Of a stretch of 64,000 nt of DNA, positions 12,435-24,890 are shown piece by piece; the stretch's first letter is position 1; each line of letters begins with the position of its first letter. The DNA comes from Archilochus colubris (lineage: Eukaryota > Chordata > Aves > Apodiformes > Trochilidae). The stretch lies in contig CM041102.1 in NCBI GenBank assembly GCA_023079485.1, positions 1,807,269 through 1,871,268 of the forward strand, in the 5' to 3' direction. Made by a program: the position numbers and the translations under genes. The notes beneath the pieces were generated by a model. That model was not told the origin of the DNA. It was given only the letters and a program-made list of their open reading frames with translations, and did not search any database.

Positions 12435-15077
12435 AATGTATTTTTTTCCATAGTCCTTCTATCTCCAGAAATCCAACAGTCTGGTTTTCCAAACCTTCTC
12501 ACACTTTCTATTAAAAAAAAAAGAATAAAAATTTAAACACAACTCCATCAGGAGTCTCACCTGGGGTGTCCTCAAACAGGGCTATCACTACCACCTCCAA
12601 CAATCTGAGGAGGTTTGGATTCAATTCCTTTGAAGTAATACTAGCTGAGAAAATGATTTAAACCTACATTTTAGTGTTTACCAGTTGCCTGCAGCAATCT
12701 CCATTACGCCATAAACAGATGATTCTGACATCATCTAAGAAAGAAAATGTATTAATGGGAGCAACTCTGGAGAAAGAAGCATCCTGTTTTTTCCAAGTAT
12801 CTCAAAGAGTTCAAACATATGTGGTTGGGGGAACATAAAAAAATAAATAAAATGCAAACAGATAAAATTATTCCCTATAGGAGCAGTTTCCATGCTAAAG
12901 GGAGCAGGATTTTCACAAACATTCTGTAAATGGGAATTTACAGAAACATACCCAAAATCCAAAGGGATTTTTTTTTTCCTTCTCCACTAAATGCTTGGTG
13001 AAACGCTGATGCAAAAAGCATGTAACAACTTCCATGCACATTAACTTTTTTTCCCCCCATTTGTATTGCAGCCATGAGTTGTTTTTTTTCCCCTAAAACA
13101 CACCATCCCCAGCCCTAGGCAAGCCTCACTGGGGTTCACGTGAATTTTGTCTAACTTAGGGTGGAAAACATGTACACAAAAGATGGTTTTGATGAAACAA
13201 AGCCACTTCTGCTCAAGGTTTTCATTAAGTTTTTCATTAGCTCAGACCTGAAATGTTGAGCACTGGCTTTCAGCCTTAGGTGAGCACAGACAGCAAGACC
13301 TTGCTCACAGACCTCCAAGGGCCACGTTTCATTTTGCTTCACTCTACCACACCTCATGGGGCTTTAATTGGAACTTATTAAACCTCTCAAGACGTGATCC
13401 TCAACCAAGAATATTTTAAAATTTTGTTTTTCATCTATAAGCTGCTGCATCAGCTGCGTTCATACGAGATGTCACCAGGAAGGAAAAAATAAAATGAGCT
13501 CTATGAAAATAGGGAACAACTGATTGATCTCTGGCCCCAGGCTGCTCCCAGGCTGCCCGTTAGCTACACAGTAGCTGAGGATAGGGATGAACTGCTGAAA
13601 TACAGCACTTGCTTCTCCTGGGATAGAAAGAGAGAGGAATGAAAGGAAAAACAAACAGTCTGGGAAGAGAGGTCTTGGCAGCAGCAGCAAAGCTGGAGGT
13701 GATGAGCTGCCTGCCAGTCACCAACCCTGCACCCAACCACCCCTCTGGGAACTTGGTCAACCCTTTCTCCAAGGCTTAACCTCATGCACATTAATTGCCA
13801 GATTAATTAAGCAGAACATGCACTCATTTTCTTCCTTTGCCCATTGCTCTCAACCTGTTCCGATACAGAACATACCCTGCTCCAGTGCAAAATGTGCACA
13901 ACTTCAGTGTCCCACTCTTTAATCCTCATGCAGGATCTGGCCGTGGTTTAGAGGCAGCCTTAAACAACAGGTGGATAAAATCCCTACCAATATCACACAG
14001 AAAGTGATACACACATCTAACCAGTAAAACCACAGAAGCTCTGCAGTTAGGCTCATACAGAAGTGGGGCATCTTCGCTCTCAGATCTCAGATACCAACTT
14101 TACCCACAGCTGAACATTTACTGAAAGAAAAAGATGTGATGGTAGAGGCAGCAAGGGGCTGTCTGTCCTTCCAGCTCTATCAACATCATCCCAAGTTTAA
14201 TGACATTTTGTAGGTGGTATCAACTTTCCATTTAAAGGAAAAGCAATTTTTTAGTCTGTATAGAGAAGCAAGGTGTGAGTCTTTAAACATAAAATACCCA
14301 TTTTTTCACATTAGGATGGCTTTGTCAGCTCTGTAACTACCCAAAATGCACCCTGGAGAAAGCACCCACTGCAAACCAACCTCTCTGAGCCCTGCAAAAG
14401 GTCCAAGCATCCTCTTGTGCTGCTGTTTCAGGATGGTGGTGGGATCACTACTGGATATTATGGTTGTGAGCCAGTAAAGCACTGCTTGCTTCTGCCTCCC
14501 TGTGAAGCAGGAGAGCTGGCAGCCCCATGCTGGAATCTTCCCAAATTACCTTCAACATCTGTACAGCTCTGGCTTGCTGAACACTGGCTTGCTCCTGCTT
14601 GGGCAGGGTGATTTATGGCTCCCTACTACCCTGACACATTCCCTGTGCCATTGCCCACTGCCCATGGGTCCTGATGCCCCCAGCCCCTTCCCATGGCAGC
14701 ACCTTGGTGGGATGGGAATGTTTCTTCTTTCTCCTCCTCACAGATATGCTCTGCACATCCGTGTCTGGCAAGGAGCTTGGCCATTTATTTTTCCTCTCTG
14801 TAGGCATGTTTAGAGCTGTGGGTGGCCTCTCCTCTTTAAAATAAAGAAGCCAGGAGGAAGCTTTGTTCTTTGCAGACTGAAAAACAGAACATCTGCCCTG
14901 GACTGCGCAGGATAAGAAAGCAGCAGATCTGGGTCTGCTAGACAGTTCCCCACCTTAATTTTAATTTGTTTGGTTTGAAGGAAATGGGAACACCAGGCAA
15001 AAAGAGACAACAACAGTGCAGAAGGACAGGCTCAACTGCTCCATTTGAAGAAAATGCTGTGATTCTGGATAAGCAAC
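12435..15077. other. no gene recognised
   Basis: Unique sequence with short T runs near 12968 and 13045. The 103-codon plus frame at 14502-14813 lies in a GC-richer patch and overlaps an open minus frame, so it is probably compositional. Confidence 0.55.
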
Positions 15078-15101
15078 TTGTAGAAACTCTTGTTTCTACA
15101 A
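15078..15101. repeat. perfect 10-bp inverted repeat, 4-nt loop
   Basis: ttgtagaaac (15078-15087), loop tctt, gtttctacaa (15092-15101). It lies inside an unrecognised plus-strand open frame (14966-15250, 94 codons). Confidence 0.8.
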
Positions 15102-16039
15102 ATGATCATGAGTTCAAAATATCTGGAACCAGCTCAGAGATACCGGATGCTCTTGAGCCAGTTTTGGGGTTTTTTAAATTAGTTTTCCTAGAGCTATCAG
15201 CCCAGTTAGGCTTTAGAGACATATCTGTAGGGCCATGTAAGGCTGAATAGGCTTCATCCTTTAGTCACTGGATATTAAAGGAGCTCTCTTTTTGCTTACA
15301 GTTTGCCTCCACTTTTACCTACTTGAGGCATGAAATACTCCCTTTAATCATGGTTTCTAGCCTCATTAAAAAGACATGCAAAAGAAGCAGAGCTAGAACA
15401 AGGGTTTGTGGTTTTTGTTTTTTTTTTTAAATATTATTATTTTTTAATTCAAGGCCTCCCAACATATTGCAAAACCATCTTGGCAAACTTAAAGACACCA
15501 AATTCTCTGAAAAATTACTCCAGGCAGCCCAGCCCAGCCCATTAGTTGTGGGCGTACATACAAGGACATTACAGCACAAAGCACGAAGGACTAAGTCACC
15601 TCATCGATCCTCCCCGTGCAGGACAGGTTGGTTTTCTGCCTTCCCTTTCACCATTCTATAGCTTTTAATCTCATAATAAATATTCCCCTTCTGCAATGGA
15701 AATTTGTCCACTGGAGGGACATTTATGACTTGTCGTCGGATGTTGGACCAACGTAAACACATCAGGAGCAGGAGTGCACATCTCAGCCTTTTCACTCACA
15801 ATTGTTTCTGACATAAAGAATGACTCCTGGAGCTTTCTGGTCCTGTGTGCCACATCCTGACAACATAAGAAACAGGCTGTAGTGCCACTAGCCCTTGATT
15901 TACATAGTGTTCATTATATCACTGCTTAACTCAGCTCTGTGCATCCAGCATAAACCCCATTTTTCTGTCTGAAGTTTGGCTAAGGAATGGAAGGAGATGC
16001 TTCATTATTGCATGTCTTTAAGTGGAAGAAGAGCCTATT
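15102..16039. other. no gene recognised
   Basis: Contains the end of the unrecognised 94-codon frame (to 15250), an acceptor-like tctctttttgcttacag ending at 15301, and a T-rich run at 15418-15430. No element is identified. Confidence 0.5.
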
Positions 16040-16340
16040 TTTAAACTGGTATTTTGCAGGTCATTAATCCACAACCTGGATGTGAGCCTTTAGCTGTTGA
16101 CCTCCCCTGAGACCAAGTTATTTACTGCACATGACAAATGGCTATTTTTCATGGCTGTTTTCAAAAGACATTGCACATTTTAGAGACATTATGGAGCATT
16201 GTAGCAGCCTGCCTGATACCCAGTGGCTTGTATCCTTAATCCACCCTGAAAGATATACCAAGCACTTTAACAGTGACTCATGGCAGTGTAATAGAATCAT
16301 TATGTAATGTCCTTAACACGAGAGACATATTATTCCTATT
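16040..16340. promoter_or_regulatory. CNE-like unique stretch
   Basis: About 300 bases of complex sequence without slippage tracts or long frames. It contains cattaatcc (homeodomain K50-type), ccttaatcc and tattatt-like cores. Listed as a candidate because its texture resembles conserved non-coding DNA; no function is claimed. Confidence 0.15.
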
Positions 16341-17056
16341 ATTTCTTGGATACTTCAGTCTAATAACTCTGCAAGACTATTAATACTGAGCAATCATCTG
16401 AGAGTACTTGAGCTTTATAACATCCACAGATAATCTGCAAGACTCTTATTGATACAGTTCCCATGTCAGCTCCATGTCCATGCTTAGCTCTAAAAACTGA
16501 GCTTTTAGGGCCAACCTGCAAAGCAGGTATAAAACAATGGGTGTATTGCACATGTGAGCTCATCCTGCAACAAATGACCCTGGTTTCATTAAAACAGGTT
16601 TTAAAAGTGATTTTCTGGCAGTACTGGTAATTGATATAAAGAGATCAAAGGAGGAGAATGCTCTTCTGTACCCATACTGAAATAACTGTGTAGGGTCAGA
16701 GCAATGATCCCACCAGCACTGTACCTGGTCCCTCAGAGCAGGGATTTCAGAGGGAGGGGAGGAACTGGAAGGAGGGAGATAAGGAGCAGCCAGCCCAAGA
16801 TTAAATTTCGAGTGAAAGAAACCAGAAGGAAATTTATGCACATGAATGTTAGCCCCAAGACCAGTTCTCCTTCATTCTTCACATGTCTTCAATTATGCTC
16901 CATTGCCATGGAATAAACCACCCCACAACAGAGAGGACACCTCACTGCCTGTCCTGAGACAGAGCCAATTAAAGGGGATGTGATGATGAACAGAAGCTCG
17001 CCCCAAATGATCCTCTCAGCCTAAGTTTCCATGGCTGAATCTGTGTTTTGGCTTAG

Positions 17057-17225
17057 CAGGGAAGAACTCCATGGTGGTGTGTTGTTTTAGTGGTTGGTTC
17101 ATGACATCAAGCAAACCCCCTAAGTTCAAAGTGTCAGCTGTTTACGGGAATCCCACCGCCCGGGAACTGGCAGGAGTGTCCCGGATTACTCATCTGCATT
17201 AACTCTCTGGATAAACATTTTCCTG
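17057..17225 (+). other. candidate exon with a 33-codon ORF
   Basis: Acceptor-like gtgttttggcttag ends at 17056 and ttcctg/gtaaga is at 17225/17226. Inside is a complete small frame, ATG at 17101 to TAA at 17200-17202, encoding 33 residues (begins MTSSKPPKFKVSAVYGNP). The local stretch 17140-17185 is CpG-rich for the window (five CpG). I do not recognise the peptide, and a frame this short is expected by chance. Confidence 0.12.
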
Positions 17226-17319
17226 GTAAGAGTAAGACCAAGCTGCACATTCCCTGACAAAAAAACCCATGTTCAAAAATAAACACAAGGTATGTCTGAA
17301 TTATGGGCTTATTTCATAC

Positions 17320-17336
17320 AAAAAAAAAAAAAAAAA
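17320..17336 (+). repeat. poly(A) run
   Basis: About 17 consecutive A after ttcatac. No processed-gene body is recognisable to its left. Confidence 0.9.
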
Positions 17337-18818
17337 TTATACCAGGGTGGTTCATCGTGACATGTTTGTTTGCCAAACTAGCAAGTTCTCCTCCTGTGAA
17401 GGGATCTGGAAGGAATAATTACTATGGAACAGAGATCTAAATATTAATGAGTAACAGCCCTTCAAGATGGGAGTTTGAGGATGGCTTCGGGAGGGCAAAG
17501 GAGCTGGAGTCACGCCGGGTTTGCTGCAGCTCCTGAGCTCTGCCCTGGGAAAGCAATCTCATATCCTAATGACAGAAACACCTACGTGTCCCACATGCAC
17601 CCCCATAAATTACCAACATCAATTGAATTTCCATGATGTCAACTAAGTGTGAAGGAAAATCAGACTGTGGCTAAATGGAGGGCAGAAGCATGAAGCAAAA
17701 TCTCAGGAAGGCACAGCCTGCTTTTTGGTTATTGGGTGGTTGGGGTTTTTTTGCTTCCCCCAAAGAAGGAGGCAGCACATTTAAAAGTAAGAACTGAAAC
17801 AGAAACTGAGCTTGCAATGATGACACTTCAGAGATTCTACCTAAGAGCAGCCCACCACATTTTATAACATCATTATGTGCATCTAGCAGGGATGGTTACA
17901 GCAAGGCAAGGGTGCATTCCTGGTAAATAACAATCACAGCAAAAGAAATGTCAGGGTATTTATATATCAGGTCTGGAAATATCAACACATTAGTAATAAT
18001 TTCTCTGGCCTATTAGAAGCCTGAAAGAGCAGAGAATTCTGCTTGCAATACAGCACACATTGCAATTGTTTCATGCTTGTCCTTTCTGTGTGTTCTACAG
18101 TTAAGCAGCAATGTGACTTCATTTCATTTTCTCTACTTGATTTTCCCACTAGTTTTCAAATACAAGGGGAAAAATATAGCCTATCTTACTGTTGCAGCTA
18201 ATAACTAAGAAGGTTATGTCAAACCTTCAGCTAGAAAGGAGATGACAGATCAGCAAGGCCAACTGTGAATTTTTTTTTTTTTGTGTGTGTATTGATTTAA
18301 AGCAGAAAAGCCACATTTTGTAGATTATCAATTCCAGTGGTAACCAAGGATCATGGAACTAAAGGATATTAATCACTATGGATTAGAGAACCAAGGTTTC
18401 TATTAATTTCCCTGCCTGTTTTGTTATCTTCTCAGATTTTCCTGTCATTTCTTTAAGACTTTCCTTGTAAATTTTGCATTTAAGCTGTAAGAAGGCCATT
18501 AGAAGATGGCAGGAGTCCTGTACTTCTCTCGTAATGAATTCTCAAGTTACACTGGGTTTTCCTATGCCAAACAAACTGAAGCCACACACAATTATACTTC
18601 AGCTGCACTGAACAGACATTCTTCTGTAGGATCTTCTATTTTTAATTCAGCAGTAAGGATTCTGGGCTTTACAGCCCCTTGTTATTTGTATAAAAAGAAA
18701 ACATCAGGAACAAATGCAGTGTAAACACAAGCACAGTACATTATTCACACAAATAATAATTTTGGGTTTGATCTAATTGGGACTAGAAGAGAAAGGGCAC
18801 TCTGGAGGCACTTGCTCT
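17337..18818. other. no gene recognised
   Basis: Unique AT-rich sequence up to the microsatellite at 18819. Frames reach only 72 codons. The poly(T)/(GT) tract at 18270 is the sole low-complexity feature. Confidence 0.6.
18270..18292 (+). repeat. poly(T) with short (GT)n
   Basis: About 12 T followed by four GT units. A mixed slippage-prone tract. Confidence 0.8.
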
Positions 18819-18872
18819 CCATCCATCCATCCATCCATCCATCCATCCATCCATCCATCCATCCATCCATCC
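18819..18872. repeat. (CCAT)n microsatellite, about 13.5 units
   Basis: A perfect, uninterrupted CCAT/ATCC tetranucleotide array of 54 bases, flanked by unique sequence (cttgctct on the left, tctgcagctttt on the right). Its purity suggests recent slippage, so it is probably length-variable between individuals. It does not lie in a recognisable gene. Confidence 0.97.
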
Positions 18873-20139
18873 TCTGCAGCTTTTGCTGCTGTTGCTCACA
18901 GCCCAGCTGCCCCCAAGGCAGCCCCGATGCACTTGGGGTTCCTAAATGTGTTGTAAGCCAAGGTGATAGCAGCCCCCTAAACTGAGAAAATAGAAATTAT
19001 TGTCAGCAATGTCACTACATTTAAACTTTCATACCAATCTATTTGCAGGTTGTACTGAGGAAGGTAAAATTAGGACTTTTTTGTTGGGTTTTTTTTTGGG
19101 TTGTTTCTGTTGGGTTTTATTATTATTCTTATTGCTGTTTTGCAGTTCAGCATCTTATAATAAATAGAGGCTTGAGGGAAACTCTGTTTCCAAGAGGGAG
19201 TTTCTTATTCATCAGCAAGGCAGCAAATCCTTACCTCTGCTTTACTCACCTTTAGCCAGGAACATAACCCACTAATGATACTCAGACTGCTGACAACACT
19301 TATTTTCTTGAGAGGTAAAGAGGGATCAAAAACTAGTTAATAACTTATGTATGAGGGAGGAAGAGGAAAGTAGGCAATGCAGGAACAATTTATTTAATTT
19401 TATATGAGGAGTTTGCACTTTTTAGCAAGAAGCTGCTCAGTGCAGCACCCCAAATTTACTCAAGAAAAGCTGATCTGTGCAATCCCCAATCTTGTTTTAA
19501 AACCTTGCAACATCTCTAGGCTATTTGTTTCACTCAGTGCTGAATAATCCCCCCATTTAGACATCTCCCTCCACATCCACTAAGTGAGCATATGATATAT
19601 TACAGGTTGATTTCCTTTGATATCCCCACCACTCACCCAGCTCTTTGTCTGCCCTGCTCCCAAACCATCTCTGGAGCAGCTCCCGGGCTCCCGTGGAGCT
19701 GGGCAGTGGGGAATCTTTGCAATAAGTCTTAAATTGAAAGCTCTGCTCTGTGTCCCCACTGTGAGAGCCTGCTGAGAGAGGCTGCTTTTCATATATTGCC
19801 TTAATAGGCTCTTCTAACTCAGTTAATTAAGTTCAGTGCATCTCGACAGCTTTTCCCTGCCTGCAGAGACTCTTGGCAAATGGGAGCCTGTCCCTGCAGC
19901 AGATATTATCCATAGAGGGGTGGGGAAAAGTGATTATGGCACTCAGGAGAAAACGTAATCACCTTTGGTGAGTTTGCTGGCTCGACATATTTCTGATGAG
20001 GATGTTGGACAGCCTGAGCTCAGAAGGAGCCCATCCACAGCTGAAGATCCCGAAAAGGGGCTGGAAAAATGAACCAGCAGAAGCTTAGAGCAGGGAAACA
20101 CTGCCCCTACTCCTCACCTCCCTTTTCAGGCAGGAGCTG
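18873..20139. other. no gene recognised; CNE-like part at 19800-20010
   Basis: The minus strand has two donor-like signals at about 19235 and 19250 (aaag/gtgagt and agag/gtaagg) with only a weak acceptor to their right. The stretch 19800-20010 contains cagttaattaag and aaacgtaatcacc in unique sequence and may be regulatory. No coding frame above 70 codons. Confidence 0.5.
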
Positions 20140-20255
20140 GCGGGGCTGTTAATCACTCAATTAGGCTCTAATTATCAACACCCGCTGCATCAAAAGGCCT
20201 CCCGTGGGCAGGGAAAGGTTGCAGCCCCTCACTTTGACAGGTGATCCCTGCCCCA
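20140..20255. promoter_or_regulatory. homeodomain/TALE motif patch, candidate enhancer
   Basis: gttaatcac, caattagg and ctaattatc occur within 25 bases, followed at about 20233 by tttgacaggtgatcc, which contains a TGACAG (MEIS/TGIF-type) site and a CAGGTG E-box. Motif identity is established knowledge; function here is inference. The G-quadruplex at 20282 lies next to it. Confidence 0.25.
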
Positions 20256-20281
20256 CAAAGGGCTTGCTGGAGCCACAGGCT

Positions 20282-20321
20282 GGGGGTTGCCGGGGTTTTG
20301 GGGGCTGCCCCGGGGGCTGGG
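20282..20321 (+). other. G-quadruplex-forming sequence
   Basis: Five G runs on the plus strand: ggggg, gggg, ggggg, ggggg and ggg, with loops ttgcc, tttt, ctgcccc and ct. This meets the canonical pattern of four or more G3+ runs with loops of at most seven bases. It is the strongest such site I found in the window. It sits about 100 bases to the right of a TAAT-rich patch. Confidence 0.75.
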
Positions 20322-21607
20322 AGCCCTGCTTTGTCCCTCCGAGATGTATCAGGGTTTGATGGATTATCCACCCAGCACCGGGGGATAAAATGAAAAGTCC
20401 TGGCCCGAGGGAATGGGGAAGGAGGGATGCAGGGGATGATGCTCCCAAAAAGCAGAGGCAGGCTGAGGTTTTAGTGAGCTGGGTCACAAATCCCAGATGT
20501 AAAAACAGCCGGCAGAATTCACAGCCTCCAAGGTGACCTCTGCAGGTCAGATTCCTCTCTAATTATAATAATATCTCTGATATTGAAAACTGGCACTTAG
20601 GTGAGGTTTTTCCAGCAGCTTGGGTTGTGCTGAACCCAAGGAAAATGTTACAGGAAAATGCTGGCTGTAGGCTGCTGTGCCTCTGCTAGTAATGGCACAG
20701 CAGCAGAGTAGTAGGAACAAAGACAAAAGGAAAATTCTGGGCCAGAATTCCCTGCCTTAAACAAGATATAAATATATTTACCTTCCCTTCAAACACTGCA
20801 AGTTAACACTATGAGCTGGGAAAGCGTGGCTTGTCTCTTCTTCAGAAGTAAATATTTGGAAAATACCTGCTCCCTGCTTAGTGTTAAATACATTTTTTTG
20901 ACATATTTTGGATTTTTTTTTGCCCTCCTTGAAGTTCTTCGGTGTAAATTTCACATTTACTACTTCCTACATATCCTGACAGGGCTAAAAGATCTTATCA
21001 TACATTGCTTTGCATTAAATATAGTTTAATAGCACTCAGCCTGTAATGATGGTTTCATTTTGATCCATTTCTATATTTAGCAGATGCATCTTAAATTGAA
21101 ATCATTGAAGTTATGCTTTTGTAGAGTAATGAGAATTTGAGGGGGGAACATCAATGCATCACAAGAATAAATGGTGATCAGGTTGGACCAAGAACATTTC
21201 AGCAGTTACAAGAGAGTAAACAGACAATGGAAAACAGAGTCCAATAATCTAGCATTATAGGATGCTGCAATAATGCAATAATTCTCTCAGCCTTTCCAGT
21301 CCCAGTCTCATTTCCTGGGTTTTAACATTACTTTGGGTTGTATAGGCATGCAGTGAGTCAGCCTGTATCAATTTTCCTAATCCTCACAAAATGTTGATAA
21401 TTTGTTCAGCTGTTCTTTTTTAACAGAGTGACAGAACAAATGCAGAAGTCGATTTTTAGCTTAGTTTTTTACCTAACAGTTTCAATTTGGCATCCAGCTG
21501 AAAGTTTGTGATGAAGGTTTTTAGTTCCAGTAAAATGTACTGCAGGCATTTGGTGTCATACTTTTTATCCTCAATAACATACTGGAGAAAAAAAGATGGT
21601 TTATTTA
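20322..21607. other. no gene recognised
   Basis: The GC-rich left part (to about 20420) carries a minus-strand 108-codon frame made of Pro/Gly/Ser-rich sequence that is probably compositional. The rest is AT-rich unique sequence. Confidence 0.55.
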
Positions 21608-21682
21608 CCTCAGGGTGCCCTGAATTTGAATCCCTAAACTCCTGCCTGGCCTCACTTCCCTGTCTGTGGAATAGGAATTAGT
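21608..21682 (+). repeat. MIR-like ancient SINE relic, internally deleted
   Basis: The block ctgaatttgaatccc resembles the CTGGGTTCGAATCCC box B region of MIR-type SINEs. After a deletion, tggcctcacttccctgtctgtggaatagga resembles the GCCTCAGTTTCCTCATCTGTAAAATGGGGA core. Order and strand agree with a plus-strand copy lacking the middle. Identity is low, so a chance resemblance cannot be excluded. Confidence 0.35.
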
Positions 21683-24600
21683 CAGCACGGACCAGTGTGT
21701 GCTGTTCCATGCTTCTGACACTCATTTCCAAGGTGAAATGGTGCAGGTTGGAGGAACAACAGCACTGCAGCATTCCCAGGAATCCCCCCCTCACCCAACA
21801 CTACTGAATGTGCAGGGGAATAAAAATCCTTAATGGTTATGGAGGAACAAGCCAGTGAGGGAAGAAATGCATTGTTCAGCTCCTCAGCTTCTGTGCATTT
21901 TTTCACCTGCACAATCTTGCTGTCATCTAGCTGAAGATATATCCAATTCCTTTTATCCTTTTAGGATTTCTTTTCTAGGTCTGCAAGCAAACATTTTCTA
22001 AAACTGACAGACAACAGAGTACACAAGAGGTGCTGTATATGTTTATAAGTGACATTTATAAGTCTACTAAATAATAGATTACGACAGAGCAGACTTTTAA
22101 GCTGGAAACCCTGAATTATTCTTGCAGAACCTGAGAACAGTGCCAGCATATCTTACAGATGTGTCAGCCATTCTTTCACCACCTAGGATTAACTCTAATC
22201 AAAAGTGACATTCAAGACAATCCTTGTAGCCACTTATTTGTTTTCTTAATGTAGGCCAGAAGATTTTACCTGCTGATTCTTTATTGCAGTTTTGCAAAAC
22301 ATTACAGAAAGGTACCTTATGTTCTTCCAAGAGCTCCTGCATTGTGTCTATGTGGAAGAGTAATGAGTGGAGAGGGCTTGGGGGAGTTCAAGGCTGAAGA
22401 GCTTTAATATCTTTGCTTTTTCCTCTGAAGATGCATGTCAGAATTTTTTGGAACATGAATAAGATAAACTTACAAAGGTGATAAAACCATTTAAAAGGGG
22501 CAGAAGATCCCATCAAAACTTCTGGTTGTTATTCAGATCTAATCAAACCCTAGTGCAAAGATGAAGCACTAAGACCATGGGTAGAGAAGCAATGAACTTG
22601 CAGTTACCTGCCTGCAGCTCACCATACTGTCCCCAGCCTGGGTCTTACATTTAGAATGAGATTTTATGGAGAAAAATGACTGTGGTGTTTTCCTTCTCTG
22701 TTTTTAGAGCATCAAGAACCAGGTTCTTGTTTATCATACAGCTTGTAGTTGTCTCTGGAATAAAATAAATTCCAGCAGAAGAATGTGTTAATGCAAATTC
22801 TGTCCATCACTGACTTAAGTGATGGAACTTTTGCTTTGCATCACTCTAAAACCATCAGGAATTCTCCTGTCCCTCAATGCTCTGTGCTGAACAGCAATTT
22901 CCCTTCACATGAGCAGGGCCAGCTCCAACACTGCACCTTGGGCAGGATTTCCCACCTTGAGTTTGTACAGGAGCTTTTGAAGGGCTTCATAAAGACAAAA
23001 CCCTCACACTCCTCTCTTCTAGTAAAGGCTGCTCCAAAGATGCAAGATGCCTCTCTTGATGTGTGTCCTTTGTCATTAGCCAAAAGCACAAGGTCACAGG
23101 AGGATGGATGGGGTGTCCAGAGTGGGCCAGGAAATCCATAGGAGCACAGAGAGGGATCTCCTCAAAATGTTCTTAAGGGCTGAGGAACAGCTTGTGACAC
23201 AGATACAACAAAGACAACTTGGATTCAAACTCTTGAGCCAGAGACTAAGCAAGAGAAAAAGTAGTACATGATTAGGGAATGACTAACTCTGGTCTGGTCT
23301 CCACTGAGCTCTGTGGCTTGGACACTTTGCTGAAGATTTTGTTGTAAGCTGACATTTTTCGCTCTGATTAATCCTTCCCAGTCCCTGATCTCAGCTGACT
23401 CGGCTGAGCCCCTTGGAAGCCATTGTTCAGCTCCCTGAACTTTATCTCTTTTCAGTGCTTAAATAGGAGACCCCTTCTCCCCCCACCTCATCCTTCTTGC
23501 TAAAAGCCTGTTTGTAAGAGCCATAATGAAACTCCAGGTGGCCTGGTGATTCCGAAGTAATCCCCTCAGGGATTTGAAGCACTTGGTTATGCCTCATGCA
23601 TCGTAACAACCCATGGATGGGATTTTCCTCCCTTTCTTTCCGCTGTGCTGCGTGATTTAATAAGTGCAGGGCACTAGATGCTAAAGGAGTACTAAGGAAA
23701 AAAAAAAAAAAAAAAGCAAAACAATCCCTTGAAACACAACAAACTCTGTGGTGTGTGCATATGGACAGTGTATCCAGCAGCTTCCCACTGAACATTATAT
23801 TATCTCCTGAGCCAACCTCCACTGAAGAGAACAGCAGATAGCTCTAGAGAAAAGTCCTAATCCCAGCTCCATTGCCCAGGCACCCAAGCATCTGATCCCC
23901 ATTGTTCTTCCCCTCTGTCATGCACTGAAACATCACCCCGACTGTGCTGCCAAGTCCAAGCACCTATGAGCTTGGGAAACCATGAGAGTCAGATCTGAAA
24001 CATTCCACCTGGGCCCCCTCTCTAAAGAAAACAGCAGAAAAGGAACAGAGCAAAATGAGTTTTCAAGGCTGAAAAAAAGAAAAAAGTTTTTTTCAGTGTA
24101 TATGACGAGGTTCCACAAGGTCTGTTTGCCACATGTGTAAAAGGCCAAGATGGGAGAGGCTTGGAAAGGGAACTGCAAGATTTTGGGGCTTGAGATGCCA
24201 CCAGGTTGGTTGCCACTGCTACCTGGACACTTCCAGTAACTCTTTCCTAACCTGTACTCTGGCATCAGAACTTGTTCAGCTTTCCTGGAAAGCCAAGAAA
24301 GGTGATGGAGCCTTTTACTAAAGACTCCTGAGATCAGTCATTACAGTAGCTGAGACTTTGCCCCAGTTTATGAAGTTATTGAGGATATTCCCATGGATTA
24401 GTGAAAGTCATTAATATCATTAACAAAACAAAATTAAGAAAACTAAAACCAGGGTGCAACTAAAGAGGGGCTTAACTATTAACTCTTAATTAGTTATAGT
24501 GAATTAGGTCCTACATTGCCCTACACCCTACCACTTGCTGCTGTGAGCTCTCTCCCCTTAAACATCTGGTGCAGGTCACTGTCAGACCTGGGCTTGCAGT

Positions 24601-24890
24601 CTGCAGGGATTACACATCTAATTCATCACAGCCACCCTCATCTTCCTCACAGTGTGCTCCTGATCTGCAGAGCATTGTGCTTGATTTGTTCCACCAGAAA
24701 GGAATTTTCATGGGAGAGCCAGAATGAATAAATTAGCAGCAAATTGCTATTGGCAGGGTGAGATCAGGAGCAAGCAGGAGAGAAGGACCTGGAGAAAGGG
24801 AAGGAAGGAGAGAAAGGGAACAAGCATCTTTGGTGCACATTGTAATGCTTGTCTGCTTTTAGTCTGAGCCTCAATCTGAGGCAGCAGCTG
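21683..24890. other. no gene recognised
   Basis: Frames of 118 (plus, 22785-23141), 126 (minus, 23442-23822) and 110 codons (minus, 23933-24265) match nothing known; the 126-codon one reads through the poly(A) run at 23698. Purine-rich sequence (about 24768-24822) precedes the duplicated hairpin. Confidence 0.55.
23698..23715 (+). repeat. poly(A) run
   Basis: About 18 consecutive A after gtactaagg. No retrocopy is recognisable beside it. Confidence 0.9.

Noticed and set aside
16500..16590. Possible third palindromic ancient repeat (cacatgtgag, catcctgcaac, caatggg)
   Set aside because: Individual words match but order and arm pairing are not convincing.
16980..17045. TGATGA followed by CTGA about 50 bases later, like a C/D-box snoRNA
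   Set aside because: No terminal stem pairs around the boxes and the boxes are short enough to occur by chance.
24680..24700. ttgtgcttgat string resembling the start of miR-218
   Set aside because: Match stops after about eleven bases and no hairpin partner is present nearby.
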